Shown: positions 40,321 to 48,836, counted from the first letter of the stretch. The stretch: DNA of 64,000 bases from Rhodococcus opacus (GCF_012396235.1 NZ_JAAXPA010000007.1:62001-126000), one strand, 5' to 3'. Program-made: numbers and translations. Notes: generated by a model from the letters alone, not told the origin.

Positions 40321-41057
40321 CGCGGCGCCTTCACCACGCTCGGTTCCCTCGGCTTCTCGAGGTAGAACACGACGCTCTTGCCGACCACGGGGTTGAGGAC
40401 CTTCTCGGCGGTGCGCGTGAGCCAGGGGGCTTTCATCATGTCCCACACCAGAACCTGGTGGTAGGCCTTCGCGAGGGGGTTGTCGTTGTTCTCCACCCCG
40501 ACCGCGCACTTGAGCCACCAGTACGGCGAATGCAGGGCGTGGGCGTGATCCCGGCCCCGGACCTGCAGGCCGGCGGCCGTCAGCTTCTCCGCCAGCTCGT
40601 CGGCGCGGTAGATGCGGACGTGGCCACCCTCCACCTCGTGGTACGCGTCGGACAGCGCCCAGCAGATCTTCTCCGGAAGCCACCGCGGAACCGTCACCGC
40701 CGCAATACCACCCGGCTTGAGGATGCGGGTCAGCTCGGCGATGGCGCGGCCGTCGCGGGGCACGTGTTCGAGGACCTCGGAGATGAGGACGACGTCGAAC
40801 GTCGCATCCTCGTACGGCAGGTTCAGCGCGTCGCCGACCTCGACGCGGGCGGAGGCACCCGCCGGGACCTCACCGACCTCGGCCATCGCCACGAACATCT
40901 TCTCGACGTCCGCGAGTTCGTCGGCGTTCTGGTCGAAGGCGATGACGTCGGCGCCGCGTCGATACAGCTCGAACGAGTGCCGTCCGGCGCCCGCCCCGAT
41001 GTCGATCACCTTGTCGCCGGGCTTCACACCCAGCCGGTCGAAGTCCACGGTCAGCAC
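40317..41057 (-). CDS. UbiE/Ubi-type SAM-dependent methyltransferase
   Basis: This 246-residue class I methyltransferase has motif I KVIDIGAGAGRHSFELYRRGA, DQNA for motif II, DVVLISEVLEHVPRDGRAIAE and LKPGGIAAVTVPRWLPE. The C-terminal half carries an extra segment with LHSPYWWLKCAVG that may contact a lipid or glycan acceptor. It overlaps the glycosyltransferase by 7 bp and the alpha-toroid gene by 4 bp, so the three are translated together. Substrate unknown; methylation of the glycosyltransferase product or acceptor is inferred. Confidence 0.8.
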
Positions 41058-42298
41058 GGTCGGCCTCCTTCACGGGTCTGCGCTATCGCTTCGGCATACG
41101 TCTGCGCGGTTCTCGCCGCCACGGCGGCCCAGCTGTAGCGCTCGAGCACACGTCGGCGGCCACCGTCGCCGAGCCGGGCCCGGCGCTGCGGATCGTCGAG
41201 CAACGCGCCCAGCACGTCCGCGAGTTCCTGTGGGTCGCCGGGCGTCACCAGCACACACGCCTCCTCGTCCGTTCCCACCACCTCGGGAATGGCGCCGGCG
41301 CGGCTCGCCACCAGCGGGGTGCCACACGCCATCGCCTCGACGGCGGGCAGCGAGAAGCCTTCGTACAGCGACGGGACGCACGCGACGTCGGCCGATGCCA
41401 GCAGCGACGCCAGTTCGGCGTCGTCGATACCCGACACCGTCCGGACGACGTCGCCGATGGCCAGCTCCTCGATGAGCTTCTCCGTCACTCCCCCGGGTGC
41501 GAGTTTGGTGACCAGCACCAGTTCGACGGCCCGCTCCGTGTGCACCTTCGCGACCGCCTCGAGGAGTGTCGACACCCCCTTGAGGGGCATGTCGGCGCTG
41601 GCGACGCACACGACGCGGCCCGGAACCCGGGCGGCGGCCGGGGGCCGGAAAACCTCGGTGTCCACGCCCAGTGGGATGGTCTGCAGGTTGTCGGCGGGAA
41701 CGTCGAAGGCCGCGCTGATGTCGTCGGCGGAGGACTGCGACACCGTCAGCAGCGCGGGGATGGCACGCGCCACCCGCTTCTGCATGCGCAGGAAGCCGTA
41801 CCAGCGCCGGACCGTCACCTGGCGCCACCATTTCGCCGACGCCAGGTCCAGTTCGCGGTCGCGGGTGATCGGGTGGTGGATGGTCGCGACGACCGGAAGT
41901 CCGGCCTTCTGGAGCTGCAGCAGCCCGTAGCCGAGGCACTGGTTGTCGTGCACCACGTCGAACTCGTCGGCGCGCTCCTTCAGCAGTCGCGCCGCGCGGA
42001 GGCTGAACGTGAGCGGCTCCGGGAAGCCGGCCGTCCACATCGTCGCGACCTCCAGCACGTCGACGGCGTCGCGGAACTCGCGTGGGTGCGGCGTTCTGAA
42101 CGGATCCGGCTCGCGATACAGGTCGAGGCTGGGGACCTTCGTCAACGTCACCCGCGGGTCGACGTCCGGGTACGGCTGCCCCGAGAACACCTCGACCTGA
42201 TGACCGAGTTCGACCAGCTCACGGCTGAGATGGCGAACGTACACACCCTGCCCACCACAGTGGGGCTTACTTCGATACGACAAGAGTGCGATGCGCAC
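41051..42298 (-). CDS. GT4-family glycosyltransferase
   Basis: This 415-residue GT-B glycosyltransferase has the N-terminal loop SYRSKPHCGGQGVYVRHLSREL, VHDNQCLGYGLLQLQKAGLP near 108, VVCVASADMPLKGVSTLLEAV near 225 and the nucleotide-sugar EX7E-type segment PSLYEGFSLPAVEAMACGTP near 310. The GTG at 42296-42298 has GGAGAGG upstream. The donor and acceptor are unknown. A KstR-type box (42337-42350) lies 39 bp upstream and faces only this gene, so the operon is probably derepressed by sterol metabolites. Confidence 0.83.
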   Translation of the reverse strand: MRIALLSYRSKPHCGGQGVYVRHLSRELVELGHQVEVFSGQPYPDVDPRVTLTKVPSLDLYREPDPFRTPHPREFRDAVDVLEVATMWTAGFPEPLTFSLRAARLLKERADEFDVVHDNQCLGYGLLQLQKAGLPVVATIHHPITRDRELDLASAKWWRQVTVRRWYGFLRMQKRVARAIPALLTVSQSSADDISAAFDVPADNLQTIPLGVDTEVFRPPAAARVPGRVVCVASADMPLKGVSTLLEAVAKVHTERAVELVLVTKLAPGGVTEKLIEELAIGDVVRTVSGIDDAELASLLASADVACVPSLYEGFSLPAVEAMACGTPLVASRAGAIPEVVGTDEEACVLVTPGDPQELADVLGALLDDPQRRARLGDGGRRRVLERYSWAAVAARTAQTYAEAIAQTREGGRPC

Positions 42299-42336
42299 GG
42301 ACTTCGGCCTCTCCTCGAGCAGTTGGCTAGCAATAC

Positions 42337-42350
42337 TAGAACACGTTCTT
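42337..42350. promoter_or_regulatory. KstR-type operator upstream of the glycosyltransferase operon
   Basis: TAGAACACGTTCTT matches TnnAACnnGTTnnA except for the last base and is nearly palindromic. The gene on its other side (LLM, 42388-43251) ends here, so only the glycosyltransferase operon can be driven from it. Confidence 0.8.
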
Positions 42351-42387
42351 ACTCGAGTGTGCCCTCATCCCATCCAACCGCACTCAC

Positions 42388-43251
42388 TCACCTCACCGCG
42401 GTCGACTCGCGCAATCCCTCGAGTTTTCCGGACAGGCGCCCCAGGTACGCCAGGACGTCCTCCTCGCTCCGGTCGGGCAGTCCGTACACAACCTCGGTGA
42501 CACCGAGGCCCTTCCACCGCCGCAACTTGTCCACGTCCGGCTTGCCGTCGAGCACGACGATCCGCGGTTCGCCGTCCCGGCCGGCCTCACGCCACATCCG
42601 TCGTAGCGTTACGACGCGGTCGTCGATGTCCTGCTCGATCGGTGTGGTCATCCACCCGTCGGCCGATTTCACGATCCACCGGAAATTCTTGTCGTTACCG
42701 GCGGCGCCGACGATCACCGGAGGCACCCGGGCCGGCTTGGGCCACGCCCAGCTCGGACCGAAGTTCACGAACTCGCCGTCGTAGGACGCCTCGTCCTGCG
42801 TCCACAGCGCACGCATGGCCTCGAGGTACTCGCGCAGCATCGTCCGGCGACGTGCCGGCGGAACGTTGTGATCGGTGAGTTCGTCGAGATTCCAGCCGTA
42901 CCCCACGCCGAGGGTGACCCGTCCGCCGCTGAGGTGGTCGAGGGAGGCGATCGTCTTGGCCAGCGTGATCGGGTCGTGCTCGACCGGTAGCGCGACCGAT
43001 GTCCCGAGTTCGATGCGCTCCGTGACCGCCGACGCCGAGGCCAGCGCCACCCACGGGTCGAGGGTGCGCATGTAGCGGTCGTCGGGCAGCGACGCGTCAC
43101 CCGTCTGAGGATGCGCCGCATCGCGTTTCACCGGAATGTGCGTGTGCTCGGGCACGTAGAACGAGTCGAATCCGTTGGCCTCTGCACCCCTCGCGGCCGA
43201 GGCCGGCCCGATCCCGCGGTCACTCGTAAACAACGTAATGCCGAATTTCAC
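42388..43251 (-). CDS. LLM-class F420-dependent oxidoreductase
   Basis: This 287-residue luciferase-like protein starts VKFGITLFTSDRGIGPASAARG and has RIELGTSVALPVEHDPITLAK near 75, then HLSGGRVTLGVGYGWNLDEL near 105, the TIGR03619-type F420 oxidoreductase pattern. It is related to the LLM protein at 16176-17039. I chose the GTG at 43249-43251 because AAGGAG lies 6 nt upstream. An inverted repeat TGGACAC/GTGTCCA lies 47 bp upstream (43298-43323) and may be its operator. It is upstream of the glycosyltransferase operon but that operon has its own KstR-type box. Confidence 0.82.
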   Translation of the reverse strand: MKFGITLFTSDRGIGPASAARGAEANGFDSFYVPEHTHIPVKRDAAHPQTGDASLPDDRYMRTLDPWVALASASAVTERIELGTSVALPVEHDPITLAKTIASLDHLSGGRVTLGVGYGWNLDELTDHNVPPARRRTMLREYLEAMRALWTQDEASYDGEFVNFGPSWAWPKPARVPPVIVGAAGNDKNFRWIVKSADGWMTTPIEQDIDDRVVTLRRMWREAGRDGEPRIVVLDGKPDVDKLRRWKGLGVTEVVYGLPDRSEEDVLAYLGRLSGKLEGLRESTAVR

Positions 43252-43297
43252 GAATTCTCCTTGGCCGAGAGCCTTTTCCTTCTTGCACACTAACTTC

Positions 43298-43323
43298 TGG
43301 ACACCTGTTTATCAATGTGTCCA
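43298..43323. promoter_or_regulatory. Inverted repeat upstream of the LLM gene
   Basis: TGGACAC (43298-43304) and GTGTCCA (43317-43323) form perfect 7-bp arms with a 12-bp spacer. CTGGACAC also occurs in the candidate operators at 30305 and 35008, but the spacing differs, so a shared regulator is only a possibility. Confidence 0.45.
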
Positions 43324-43348
43324 AACAACTCTCCAGTTCCCCGAGCAG

Positions 43349-43403
43349 CCGGACGAACGGGACGCTCGTTCGATCTGAGGCAACGGGCGTCCCGTTCGTC
43401 CGG
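43349..43403. terminator. Palindrome C1
   Basis: Arms at 43349-43370 and 43382-43403 pair over 22 bp with one G-T wobble. The loop contains CGATCTGAGGC. The same element, with the same loop except one base, is at 48706-48746. It lies between the divergent LLM promoter and palindrome A3. Confidence 0.75.
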
Positions 43404-43405
43404 TG

Positions 43406-43451
43406 CAGGTGAGTGGCAATGCGTGCCCCAGCACACTTCGCCACTCACCTG
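43406..43451. terminator. Palindrome A3
   Basis: CAGGTGAGTGGC (43406-43417) pairs with GCCACTCACCTG (43440-43451); inner bases pair imperfectly. It belongs to the family of 6857-6896 and 22674-22719. It lies directly after the stop of the SDR at 43453-44367 (read on the minus strand). Confidence 0.75.
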
Positions 43452-43452
43452 C

Positions 43453-44367
43453 TCAGGCGCCGTACACCGGGAGCGGGGTTTCGGCCTTGGCGAGAAGGTC
43501 GGCGACGACGGGTCCGATCTCCTTCGGTTCCCAGCGCGCACCCTTGTCCTGGGTGGGACCGTGCCGCCAGCCCTCGGCGACGGTGATCTTGCCTCCCTCC
43601 ACCTCGAACACGCGTCCGGTGACGTCCTTCGACTCCGTGCTGCCCAGCCACACGACGAGCGGGGAGATGTTCTCCGGCGCCATCGCGTCGAACCCCTCCT
43701 CGGGCGCGGCCATCGCCTCCGCCATCGCGCCGCCCGCGCCGACCGTCATCCGGGTGCGTGCGGCCGGGGCGATCGCGTTGACGGTGACGCCGTAGTTGTT
43801 CAATTCCGCGGCCGCCTGGATGGTCATCTCCGCGATCCCCGCCTTCGCGGCGGCGTAATTGCCCTGCCCGATCGAACCCTGCAGTCCGGCACCGGAACTG
43901 GTGTTGACGATCCGGGCGTCGACCGGGTTGCCCGCCTTCGCCTCGGCCCGCCAGTACGCGGCGGCGTGGCGCAGCGTCGCGAAATGCCCCTTCAAATGGA
44001 CGCGCACGACGGCGTCCCACTCCTGCTCGCTCATCCCGACGAGCATGCGGTCGCGCAGGAACCCGGCATTGTTCACCAGCACGTCCAGGCGTCCGTACGC
44101 GTCGATGGCGGTGTTGATCAGATTCTCGGCGCCTGCCCAGTCCGCGACGTCGTCGCCGTTCACGACGGCCTCGCCGCCCGCGGCGACGATCTCCGCGACC
44201 ACCTGTTCGGCGGGACTCTCCCCGGTGGCGGAACCGTCGATGCCGGCTCCGATGTCGTTGACCACCACCTTCGCGCCCTCGGCGGCGAACGCCAGCGCGT
44301 GGGCGCGTCCGATTCCGCGTCCGGCGCCCGTCACGATGACGACGCGACCGTCGACCACTCCACTCAT
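43453..44367 (-). CDS. Short-chain dehydrogenase (Rv3548c-like)
   Basis: This 304-residue SDR has VIVTGAGRGIGRAHALAFAAEG, LVNNAGFLRDRMLVGMSEQEW and GNYAAAKAGIAEMT with the catalytic residues. It resembles Hsd4A in this window (shared FLRDRML-type segment after NNAG and a long C-terminal tail), so it may be a beta-hydroxyacyl-CoA dehydrogenase. Context beside an Rv3549c-like SDR and the ipd operon matches Rv3548c, a member of the KstR2 regulon in mycobacteria. It overlaps the preceding SDR by 4 bp. Confidence 0.85.
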   Translation of the reverse strand: MSGVVDGRVVIVTGAGRGIGRAHALAFAAEGAKVVVNDIGAGIDGSATGESPAEQVVAEIVAAGGEAVVNGDDVADWAGAENLINTAIDAYGRLDVLVNNAGFLRDRMLVGMSEQEWDAVVRVHLKGHFATLRHAAAYWRAEAKAGNPVDARIVNTSSGAGLQGSIGQGNYAAAKAGIAEMTIQAAAELNNYGVTVNAIAPAARTRMTVGAGGAMAEAMAAPEEGFDAMAPENISPLVVWLGSTESKDVTGRVFEVEGGKITVAEGWRHGPTQDKGARWEPKEIGPVVADLLAKAETPLPVYGA

Positions 44368-45152
44368 GCCTTCTCCTCTGTAGATGCTGTAGCTGCCGCC
44401 AGGAAGGCGGGACGTTCTCCGCCGCCGTGGACGGTCAGCGTCGAACCGCTGACGTACGCCGCCAGCGGTGAAGCCAGGAACACCGCACAGTTGCCGATGT
44501 CCTCCGGGCAGGCCATCCGGCCCAGCGGGACCGTGTCCCCGACCGCCGCGATCCCCGCCTCGTCGCCGTAGTGCAGATGCGCGAGTTCGGTACGGACCAG
44601 GCCGACGACCACCGAGTTGACCCGCACCTTGGGCGCCCACTCGACCGCGAGACTGCCGGTGAGACTGTCGACCCCGGCCTTCGCCGCACCGTACGCCGCG
44701 GTCCCGGGCGACGGTCGCGAGCCGCTGACGCTGGAGATGTTCACGATCGCGCCACCCGAATCCTGTCTCTGCATCACCGCATTCGCGACCTGCGACACCA
44801 GGAGCGGGGCGAGCAGATTCAGCTCGACGATCTTGGAGTGGAACTTCGGACTCGCATCCGCGGCGAGCGCGAACGGGGCGCCGCCGGCATTGTTGACCAG
44901 GACATCGAGCCGGCCGTGCCGCTCGACGATCCGGTCGACGAGGCCCTGCACCTGCTCCGGATCGCGGATGTCGCACGGCAGGAATTCGACGGCCCGGCCG
45001 TCCACCTCCACCGGCGCCTCTCCGGGCCGGCGGGCGCAGGCCACCACCGTCGCGCCCGCCCGCAGGAAGGTGCGGCTGATGCCCGCGCCCACCCCGCGAA
45101 CACCGCCGGTCACCAGCACGACACTTCCGGTCATGTTAGAACCTGTTTCCAT
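44364..45152 (-). CDS. Short-chain dehydrogenase (Rv3549c-like)
   Basis: This protein has up to 262 residues: an SDR with VTGGVRGVGAGISRTFLRAG, LVNNAGGAPFALAADA and AYGAAKAGVDSLTGSL. It is the first gene of a two-SDR operon divergent from echA20, as Rv3549c-Rv3550. Two starts compete. ATG 45132-45134 lies 2 bp after a KstR-type box and has no ribosome-binding site. ATG 45150-45152 has TAGGGT exactly 7-12 nt upstream, fitting a leaderless transcript, and then the KstR box would be inside the coding sequence. I annotate the longer form with reserve. Confidence 0.82.
   Translation of the reverse strand: METGSNMTGSVVLVTGGVRGVGAGISRTFLRAGATVVACARRPGEAPVEVDGRAVEFLPCDIRDPEQVQGLVDRIVERHGRLDVLVNNAGGAPFALAADASPKFHSKIVELNLLAPLLVSQVANAVMQRQDSGGAIVNISSVSGSRPSPGTAAYGAAKAGVDSLTGSLAVEWAPKVRVNSVVVGLVRTELAHLHYGDEAGIAAVGDTVPLGRMACPEDIGNCAVFLASPLAAYVSGSTLTVHGGGERPAFLAAATASTEEKA
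45137..45150. promoter_or_regulatory. KstR-type box at the 5' end of the Rv3549c-like SDR
   Basis: TAGAACCTGTTTCC keeps the first T and the AACnnGTT core of the consensus but ends in C. It lies at or just after the start of the SDR gene and 64 bp upstream of echA20. Confidence 0.6.
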
Positions 45153-45163
45153 CGTGCTACCCT

Positions 45164-45181
45164 ACCAAGCAATTGCTTGGT
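45164..45181. promoter_or_regulatory. Perfect CAAG/CTTG palindrome, KstR2-like operator
   Basis: ACCAAGCAATTGCTTGGT is an uninterrupted 18-bp palindrome between the SDR operon and echA20. KstR2, which controls the ring C/D genes in mycobacteria and Rhodococcus, has the consensus AnCAAGnnCTTGnT. The half-sites agree here but are 6 bp apart instead of 2. Binding by KstR2 is inferred from location and half-sites. Confidence 0.6.
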
Positions 45182-45213
45182 GAGTGAAGTCGCGGCGTGG
45201 AGGAGAAAAGAAA

Positions 45214-45990
45214 ATGGGGATCCGGACTGAAATTGAGACCGGGGGCATCACCACGGTCACCGTCGACTACCCGCCCGTGAACGCCATCCCGTCCCGGGGC
45301 TGGTTCGAGTTGGCCGACGCCGTACTCGACGCGGGGCGGAATCCGGACACCCACGTGGTGATCCTGAGAGCGGAGGGACGCGGGTTCAACGCCGGCGTCG
45401 ACATCAAGGAAATGCAGGCCACCGACGGCTACGGCGCGCTGGTCGACGCCAACCGGGGCTGCGCGGCCGCGTTCGCCGCCGTCTACGACTGCGCCGTGCC
45501 CGTGGTGGTCGCGGTCAACGGATTCTGCGTCGGCGGCGGCGTCGGCCTGGTCGGGAACGCCGACGTGATCGTCGCGTCCGACGACGCCGTCTTCGGACTG
45601 CCCGAGGTCGACCGCGGCGCACTCGGCGCCGCCACCCATCTCGCCCGGCTCGTCCCCCAGCACATGATGCGCACGCTGTACTACACGGCGCAGAACGTCA
45701 CCGCCCAGCAACTCCAGCACTTCGGATCGGTGTACGAGGTGGTGCCGCGCGAGAAACTCGACGACACCGCCCGCGACATCGCCGCCAAGATCGCAGCCAA
45801 GGACACCCGGGTCATCCGCTGCGCCAAGGAAGCCATCAACGGCATCGACCCCGTCGACGTGAAGACCAGTTACCGCCTCGAGCAGGGCTACACCTTCGAA
45901 CTCAACCTGGCCGGCGTCTCGGACGAGCACCGCGACGAGTTCATCGAAACCGGCAAGCCCCGCTCCCACTCGAACAACAGGAAAGGCTGA
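45214..45990 (+). CDS. echA20: EchA20, crotonase-fold ring-D hydrolase
   Basis: This 258-residue crotonase-fold protein opens MGIRTEIETGGITTVTVDYP. It has the oxyanion-hole motif EGRGFNAGVDIKEMQ near 55 and VNGFCVGGGVGLVGNAD near 100. The ordered set echA20-ipdA-ipdB-ipdC matches Rv3550-Rv3553. EchA20 opens ring D of the HIP-derived CoA thioester by hydrolysis rather than acting as an enoyl hydratase. The ATG at 45214 follows GGAGGAGA. Confidence 0.9.
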   Translation: MGIRTEIETGGITTVTVDYPPVNAIPSRGWFELADAVLDAGRNPDTHVVILRAEGRGFNAGVDIKEMQATDGYGALVDANRGCAAAFAAVYDCAVPVVVAVNGFCVGGGVGLVGNADVIVASDDAVFGLPEVDRGALGAATHLARLVPQHMMRTLYYTAQNVTAQQLQHFGSVYEVVPREKLDDTARDIAAKIAAKDTRVIRCAKEAINGIDPVDVKTSYRLEQGYTFELNLAGVSDEHRDEFIETGKPRSHSNNRKG

Positions 45991-45995
45991 CATCC

Positions 45996-46886
45996 ATGGC
46001 GAGCAAGCGCGACAAGAGGATGTCGCTCGACGACGCGGTCGGGGAACTGCGCAGCGGAATGACCATCGGCATCGGCGGCTGGGGTTCGCGCCGCAAGCCG
46101 ATGGCGCTGGTCCGGGCGCTGCTGCGCTCGGATGTCACCGACCTCACCGTCGTCACCTACGGCGGCCCCGACCTGGGGTTGCTGTGCTCGGCGGGCAAGG
46201 TCACGAAGGCGTACTACGGTTTCGTGTCCCTCGATTCGGCCCCGTTCTACGACCCGTGGTTCGCGAAGGCGCGCACCGCGGGTGAGATCGAGGTCCGCGA
46301 AATGGACGAGGGCATGGTCAAGTGCGGCCTCGAGGCCGCCGCCGCCCGGCTGCCGTTCCTGCCGATCCGTGCCGGGCTCGGCTCCGACGTCCGGGGATTC
46401 TGGGGCGACGAACTGCGCACCGTCACCTCCCCCTACCCGGACGCGTCCGGCAAGCCGGAGACGCTGATCGCGATGCCGGCCCTCAATCTCGATGCGGCAC
46501 TGGTTCATCTGAACCTCGGCGACAAGCACGGCAACGCCGCCTACACCGGAGTCGACCCCTACTTCGACGACCTGTACTGCGCGGCCGCGGAGAAGCGGTT
46601 CGTCTCCGTCGAGCGGGTGGTGGAAACCGAGGAACTGGTGAAAACCGTTCCACTGCAGAACCTCATCCTCAACCGCATGATGGTCGACGGCGTGGTCGAG
46701 GCCCCGAACGGGGCCCACTTCACCCTCGCCGGCGACAGCTACGGCCGCGACGAGAAGTTCCAGCGCCACTACGCGGAATCGGCGAAGACCCCCGAGGCGT
46801 GGCAGCAGTTCGTCGACACCTACCTGTCCGGCAGCGAGGACGACTACCAGGGCGCCGTGAAGAAATTTGCAGAGGAGCAGGCATGA
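45996..46886 (+). CDS. ipdA: IpdA, COCHEA-CoA hydrolase alpha subunit
   Basis: This 296-residue CoA-transferase family I-type protein opens SLDDAVGELRSGMTIGIGGWGSRRKPMAL, where family members bind CoA, and has VTYGGPDLGLLCSAGKVTKAYYGFVS near 50. It lacks the catalytic glutamate arrangement of true CoA transferases. IpdAB (Rv3551-Rv3552) is a ring-opening hydrolase that cleaves steroid ring C in COCHEA-CoA. It starts 5 bp after echA20 and overlaps ipdB by 4 bp. Confidence 0.9.
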   Translation: MASKRDKRMSLDDAVGELRSGMTIGIGGWGSRRKPMALVRALLRSDVTDLTVVTYGGPDLGLLCSAGKVTKAYYGFVSLDSAPFYDPWFAKARTAGEIEVREMDEGMVKCGLEAAAARLPFLPIRAGLGSDVRGFWGDELRTVTSPYPDASGKPETLIAMPALNLDAALVHLNLGDKHGNAAYTGVDPYFDDLYCAAAEKRFVSVERVVETEELVKTVPLQNLILNRMMVDGVVEAPNGAHFTLAGDSYGRDEKFQRHYAESAKTPEAWQQFVDTYLSGSEDDYQGAVKKFAEEQA

Positions 46887-47644
46887 GCGAGACGATCACC
46901 GAAGTCACCCGCGCGGAGTACTGCGCGATCGCGTGCGCCGACATCTTCTCCGGGGCAGGCGAGATCATGGCCAGCCCGATGGCGACCCTGCCCCTGATCG
47001 GCGCCCGCCTCGCGCGACTGACCACCGAACCCGACCTGCTGATCACCGACGGCGAGGCCCTGATCTTCGCCGACACCCCCGCCGTCGGCGCGAAGGCCCC
47101 GATCGAGGGCTGGATGCCGTTCCGAAAGGTCTTCGACGTCGTCGCCTCCGGTCGCCGCCATGTGGTGATGGGCGCCAACCAGATCGACCGGCACGGAAAC
47201 CAGAACCTGTCGGCGTTCGGTCCGCTGCAGCAGCCCACGCGGCAGATGTTCGGCGTCCGCGGCGCTCCCGGCAACACGATCAACCACCCCACCAGCTACT
47301 GGGTGGGCAAGCACTCGTCGCGGGTGTTCTGCGACAAGGTCGACATCGTCTCGGGCGTCGGCTACGACCAGATCGACCCGGAAAACCCCGCATACCGCTT
47401 CCACCACCTGCACCGGGTGGTGAGCAACCTCGGGGTGTTCGACTTCGGCGGACCCGACCACACGTTCCGCGCGCTGTCGCTGCACCCCGGCGTCACCGCC
47501 GACCAGGTCGCCCAGAACACCTCGTTCGAGGTGGCAGGGCTCACCGACGCCGGCGTCACCCGCGAACCCACCGACGAGGAACTGCGGCTGATCCGCGAGG
47601 TCCTCGACCCCCGCAGCCTGCGCGACCGGGAGGTGTCGGTATGA
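46883..47644 (+). CDS. ipdB: IpdB, COCHEA-CoA hydrolase beta subunit
   Basis: This 253-residue beta subunit of the IpdAB heterotetramer has RAEYCAIACADIFSGAGEIMASPM, then MGANQIDRHGNQNLSAFGPL near 93 and VVSNLGVFDFGGPDHTFRALSLHPGVTADQV near 175. The active-site pocket of IpdAB is formed by both subunits. The ATG overlaps the ipdA stop, and the stop overlaps the ipdC start (both ATGA), giving strict coupling. Confidence 0.9.
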   Translation: MSETITEVTRAEYCAIACADIFSGAGEIMASPMATLPLIGARLARLTTEPDLLITDGEALIFADTPAVGAKAPIEGWMPFRKVFDVVASGRRHVVMGANQIDRHGNQNLSAFGPLQQPTRQMFGVRGAPGNTINHPTSYWVGKHSSRVFCDKVDIVSGVGYDQIDPENPAYRFHHLHRVVSNLGVFDFGGPDHTFRALSLHPGVTADQVAQNTSFEVAGLTDAGVTREPTDEELRLIREVLDPRSLRDREVSV

Positions 47645-48702
47645 GCACGCTCCGCACCGCGCTGACCGAGCTGGTCGGCGTCGAGCACCCGGTGGTCCAG
47701 ACCGGGATGGGCTGGGTGGCCGGACCGCGGCTCGTCGCCGCCACCGCCAACGCCGGCGGTCTCGGCATCCTGGCATCGGCGACGATGACCTACACCGAAC
47801 TCGAATCGGCGATCGCGAAGACGAAGACCCTCACCGACAAACCATTCGGGGTCAACATCCGCGCCGACGCCTCCGACGCCCCGCAACGCATCGACCTGCT
47901 CATCCGGGAGAACGTGCGCGTCGCGTCGTTCGCGCTGGCACCGAAGCAGGAACTGATCGCGAAGCTGAAAGCCGCCGGCGTGGTGGTCATCCCGTCGATC
48001 GGCGCCGCCAAACACGCAAAGAAGGTCGCCTCGTGGGGCGCCGACGCGGTGATCGTGCAGGGCGGCGAGGGCGGCGGGCACACCGGCCCCGTGGCCACCA
48101 CACTGCTGCTGCCGTCGGTGCTCGACGCCGTCGACATCCCCGTCATCGCGGCGGGCGGCTTCTACGACGGACGCGGACTCGCCGCCGCCCTCGCCTACGG
48201 CGCCGCCGGCATCGCGATGGGCACCCGCTTCCTGCTCACCCAGGAATCGACGGTCCCCGACTCCGTCAAACAGCAATACCTCGCCCGGGGACTGCAGGAC
48301 ACCACCGTCTCCCGCAAGGTCGACGGCATGCCCCACCGGGTCCTCAACACCGACCTCGTCAACAGCCTCGAACACTCCGGCAACGTCCGCGGCCTCGTCG
48401 CGGCCGCCCGCAACGCGTCCAAGTTCAAGGCCATGACCGGCATGAAATGGTCGACGCTCGTCAAGGACGGCCTCGCCATGAAAAAGTCCAGCGACCGCAC
48501 CTGGCAGCAGATCATCATGGCCGCCAACACCCCGATGCTGCTCAAGGCCGGGCTCGTCGAAGGCAACACCCACGCCGGCGTCCTCGCCTCCGGACAGGTC
48601 GTGGGACTGCTCGACGACCTGCCCACATGCAAGGACCTCATCGACGGCATCATCGCCGACGCGATCAAACGCATCGACGCACTCGGCGCCCTGCGCGCCT
48701 GA
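47641..48702 (+). CDS. ipdC: IpdC, NMO-fold flavin oxidoreductase of ring C/D degradation
   Basis: This 353-residue TIM-barrel flavoprotein is of the NMO family: VGVEHPVVQTGMGWVAGPRLVAATANAGG at the N-terminus, VIVQGGEGGGHTGPVATTLLLP near 140 and VIAAGGFYDGRGLAAALAYGAAG near 168. It matches Rv3553 (IpdC), which acts on the hydroxylated HIP-CoA intermediate before ring opening. The gene is the end of the operon and is followed 4 bp later by palindrome C2. The NMO-like gene at 6902-8017 is a second member of the fold in this window. Confidence 0.88.
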   Translation: MSTLRTALTELVGVEHPVVQTGMGWVAGPRLVAATANAGGLGILASATMTYTELESAIAKTKTLTDKPFGVNIRADASDAPQRIDLLIRENVRVASFALAPKQELIAKLKAAGVVVIPSIGAAKHAKKVASWGADAVIVQGGEGGGHTGPVATTLLLPSVLDAVDIPVIAAGGFYDGRGLAAALAYGAAGIAMGTRFLLTQESTVPDSVKQQYLARGLQDTTVSRKVDGMPHRVLNTDLVNSLEHSGNVRGLVAAARNASKFKAMTGMKWSTLVKDGLAMKKSSDRTWQQIIMAANTPMLLKAGLVEGNTHAGVLASGQVVGLLDDLPTCKDLIDGIIADAIKRIDALGALRA

Positions 48703-48705
48703 ACC

Positions 48706-48746
48706 AACGGGACGCTCGTTCGATCTGACGCAACGAGCGTCCCGTT
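48706..48746. terminator. Palindrome C2, terminator of the ipd operon
   Basis: AACGGGACGCTCGTT (48706-48720) pairs perfectly with AACGAGCGTCCCGTT (48732-48746). The loop CGATCTGACGC differs from that of C1 by one base. It lies 4 bp after the ipdC stop. Confidence 0.8.
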
Positions 48747-48769
48747 CGTCCGGCTAGGGGGTGGCAGCC

Positions 48770-48836
48770 TTCGCCGCGCTCAGCTGGATGACGCGGCCTT
48801 CGCCGCGCTCAGCTGGATGACGCGGCCTTCGCCGCG
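48770..48836. repeat. 29-bp tandem repeat at the 3' end of the DUF2277 gene
   Basis: A 29-bp unit starting TTCGCCGCGCTCAGCTGG is present at 48770-48798 and, identical, at 48799-48827, followed by 9 bp of a third (48828-48836). The second copy contains the stop codon of the DUF2277 gene, so the first copy is a downstream duplication of the gene's own 3' end. Confidence 0.8.
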
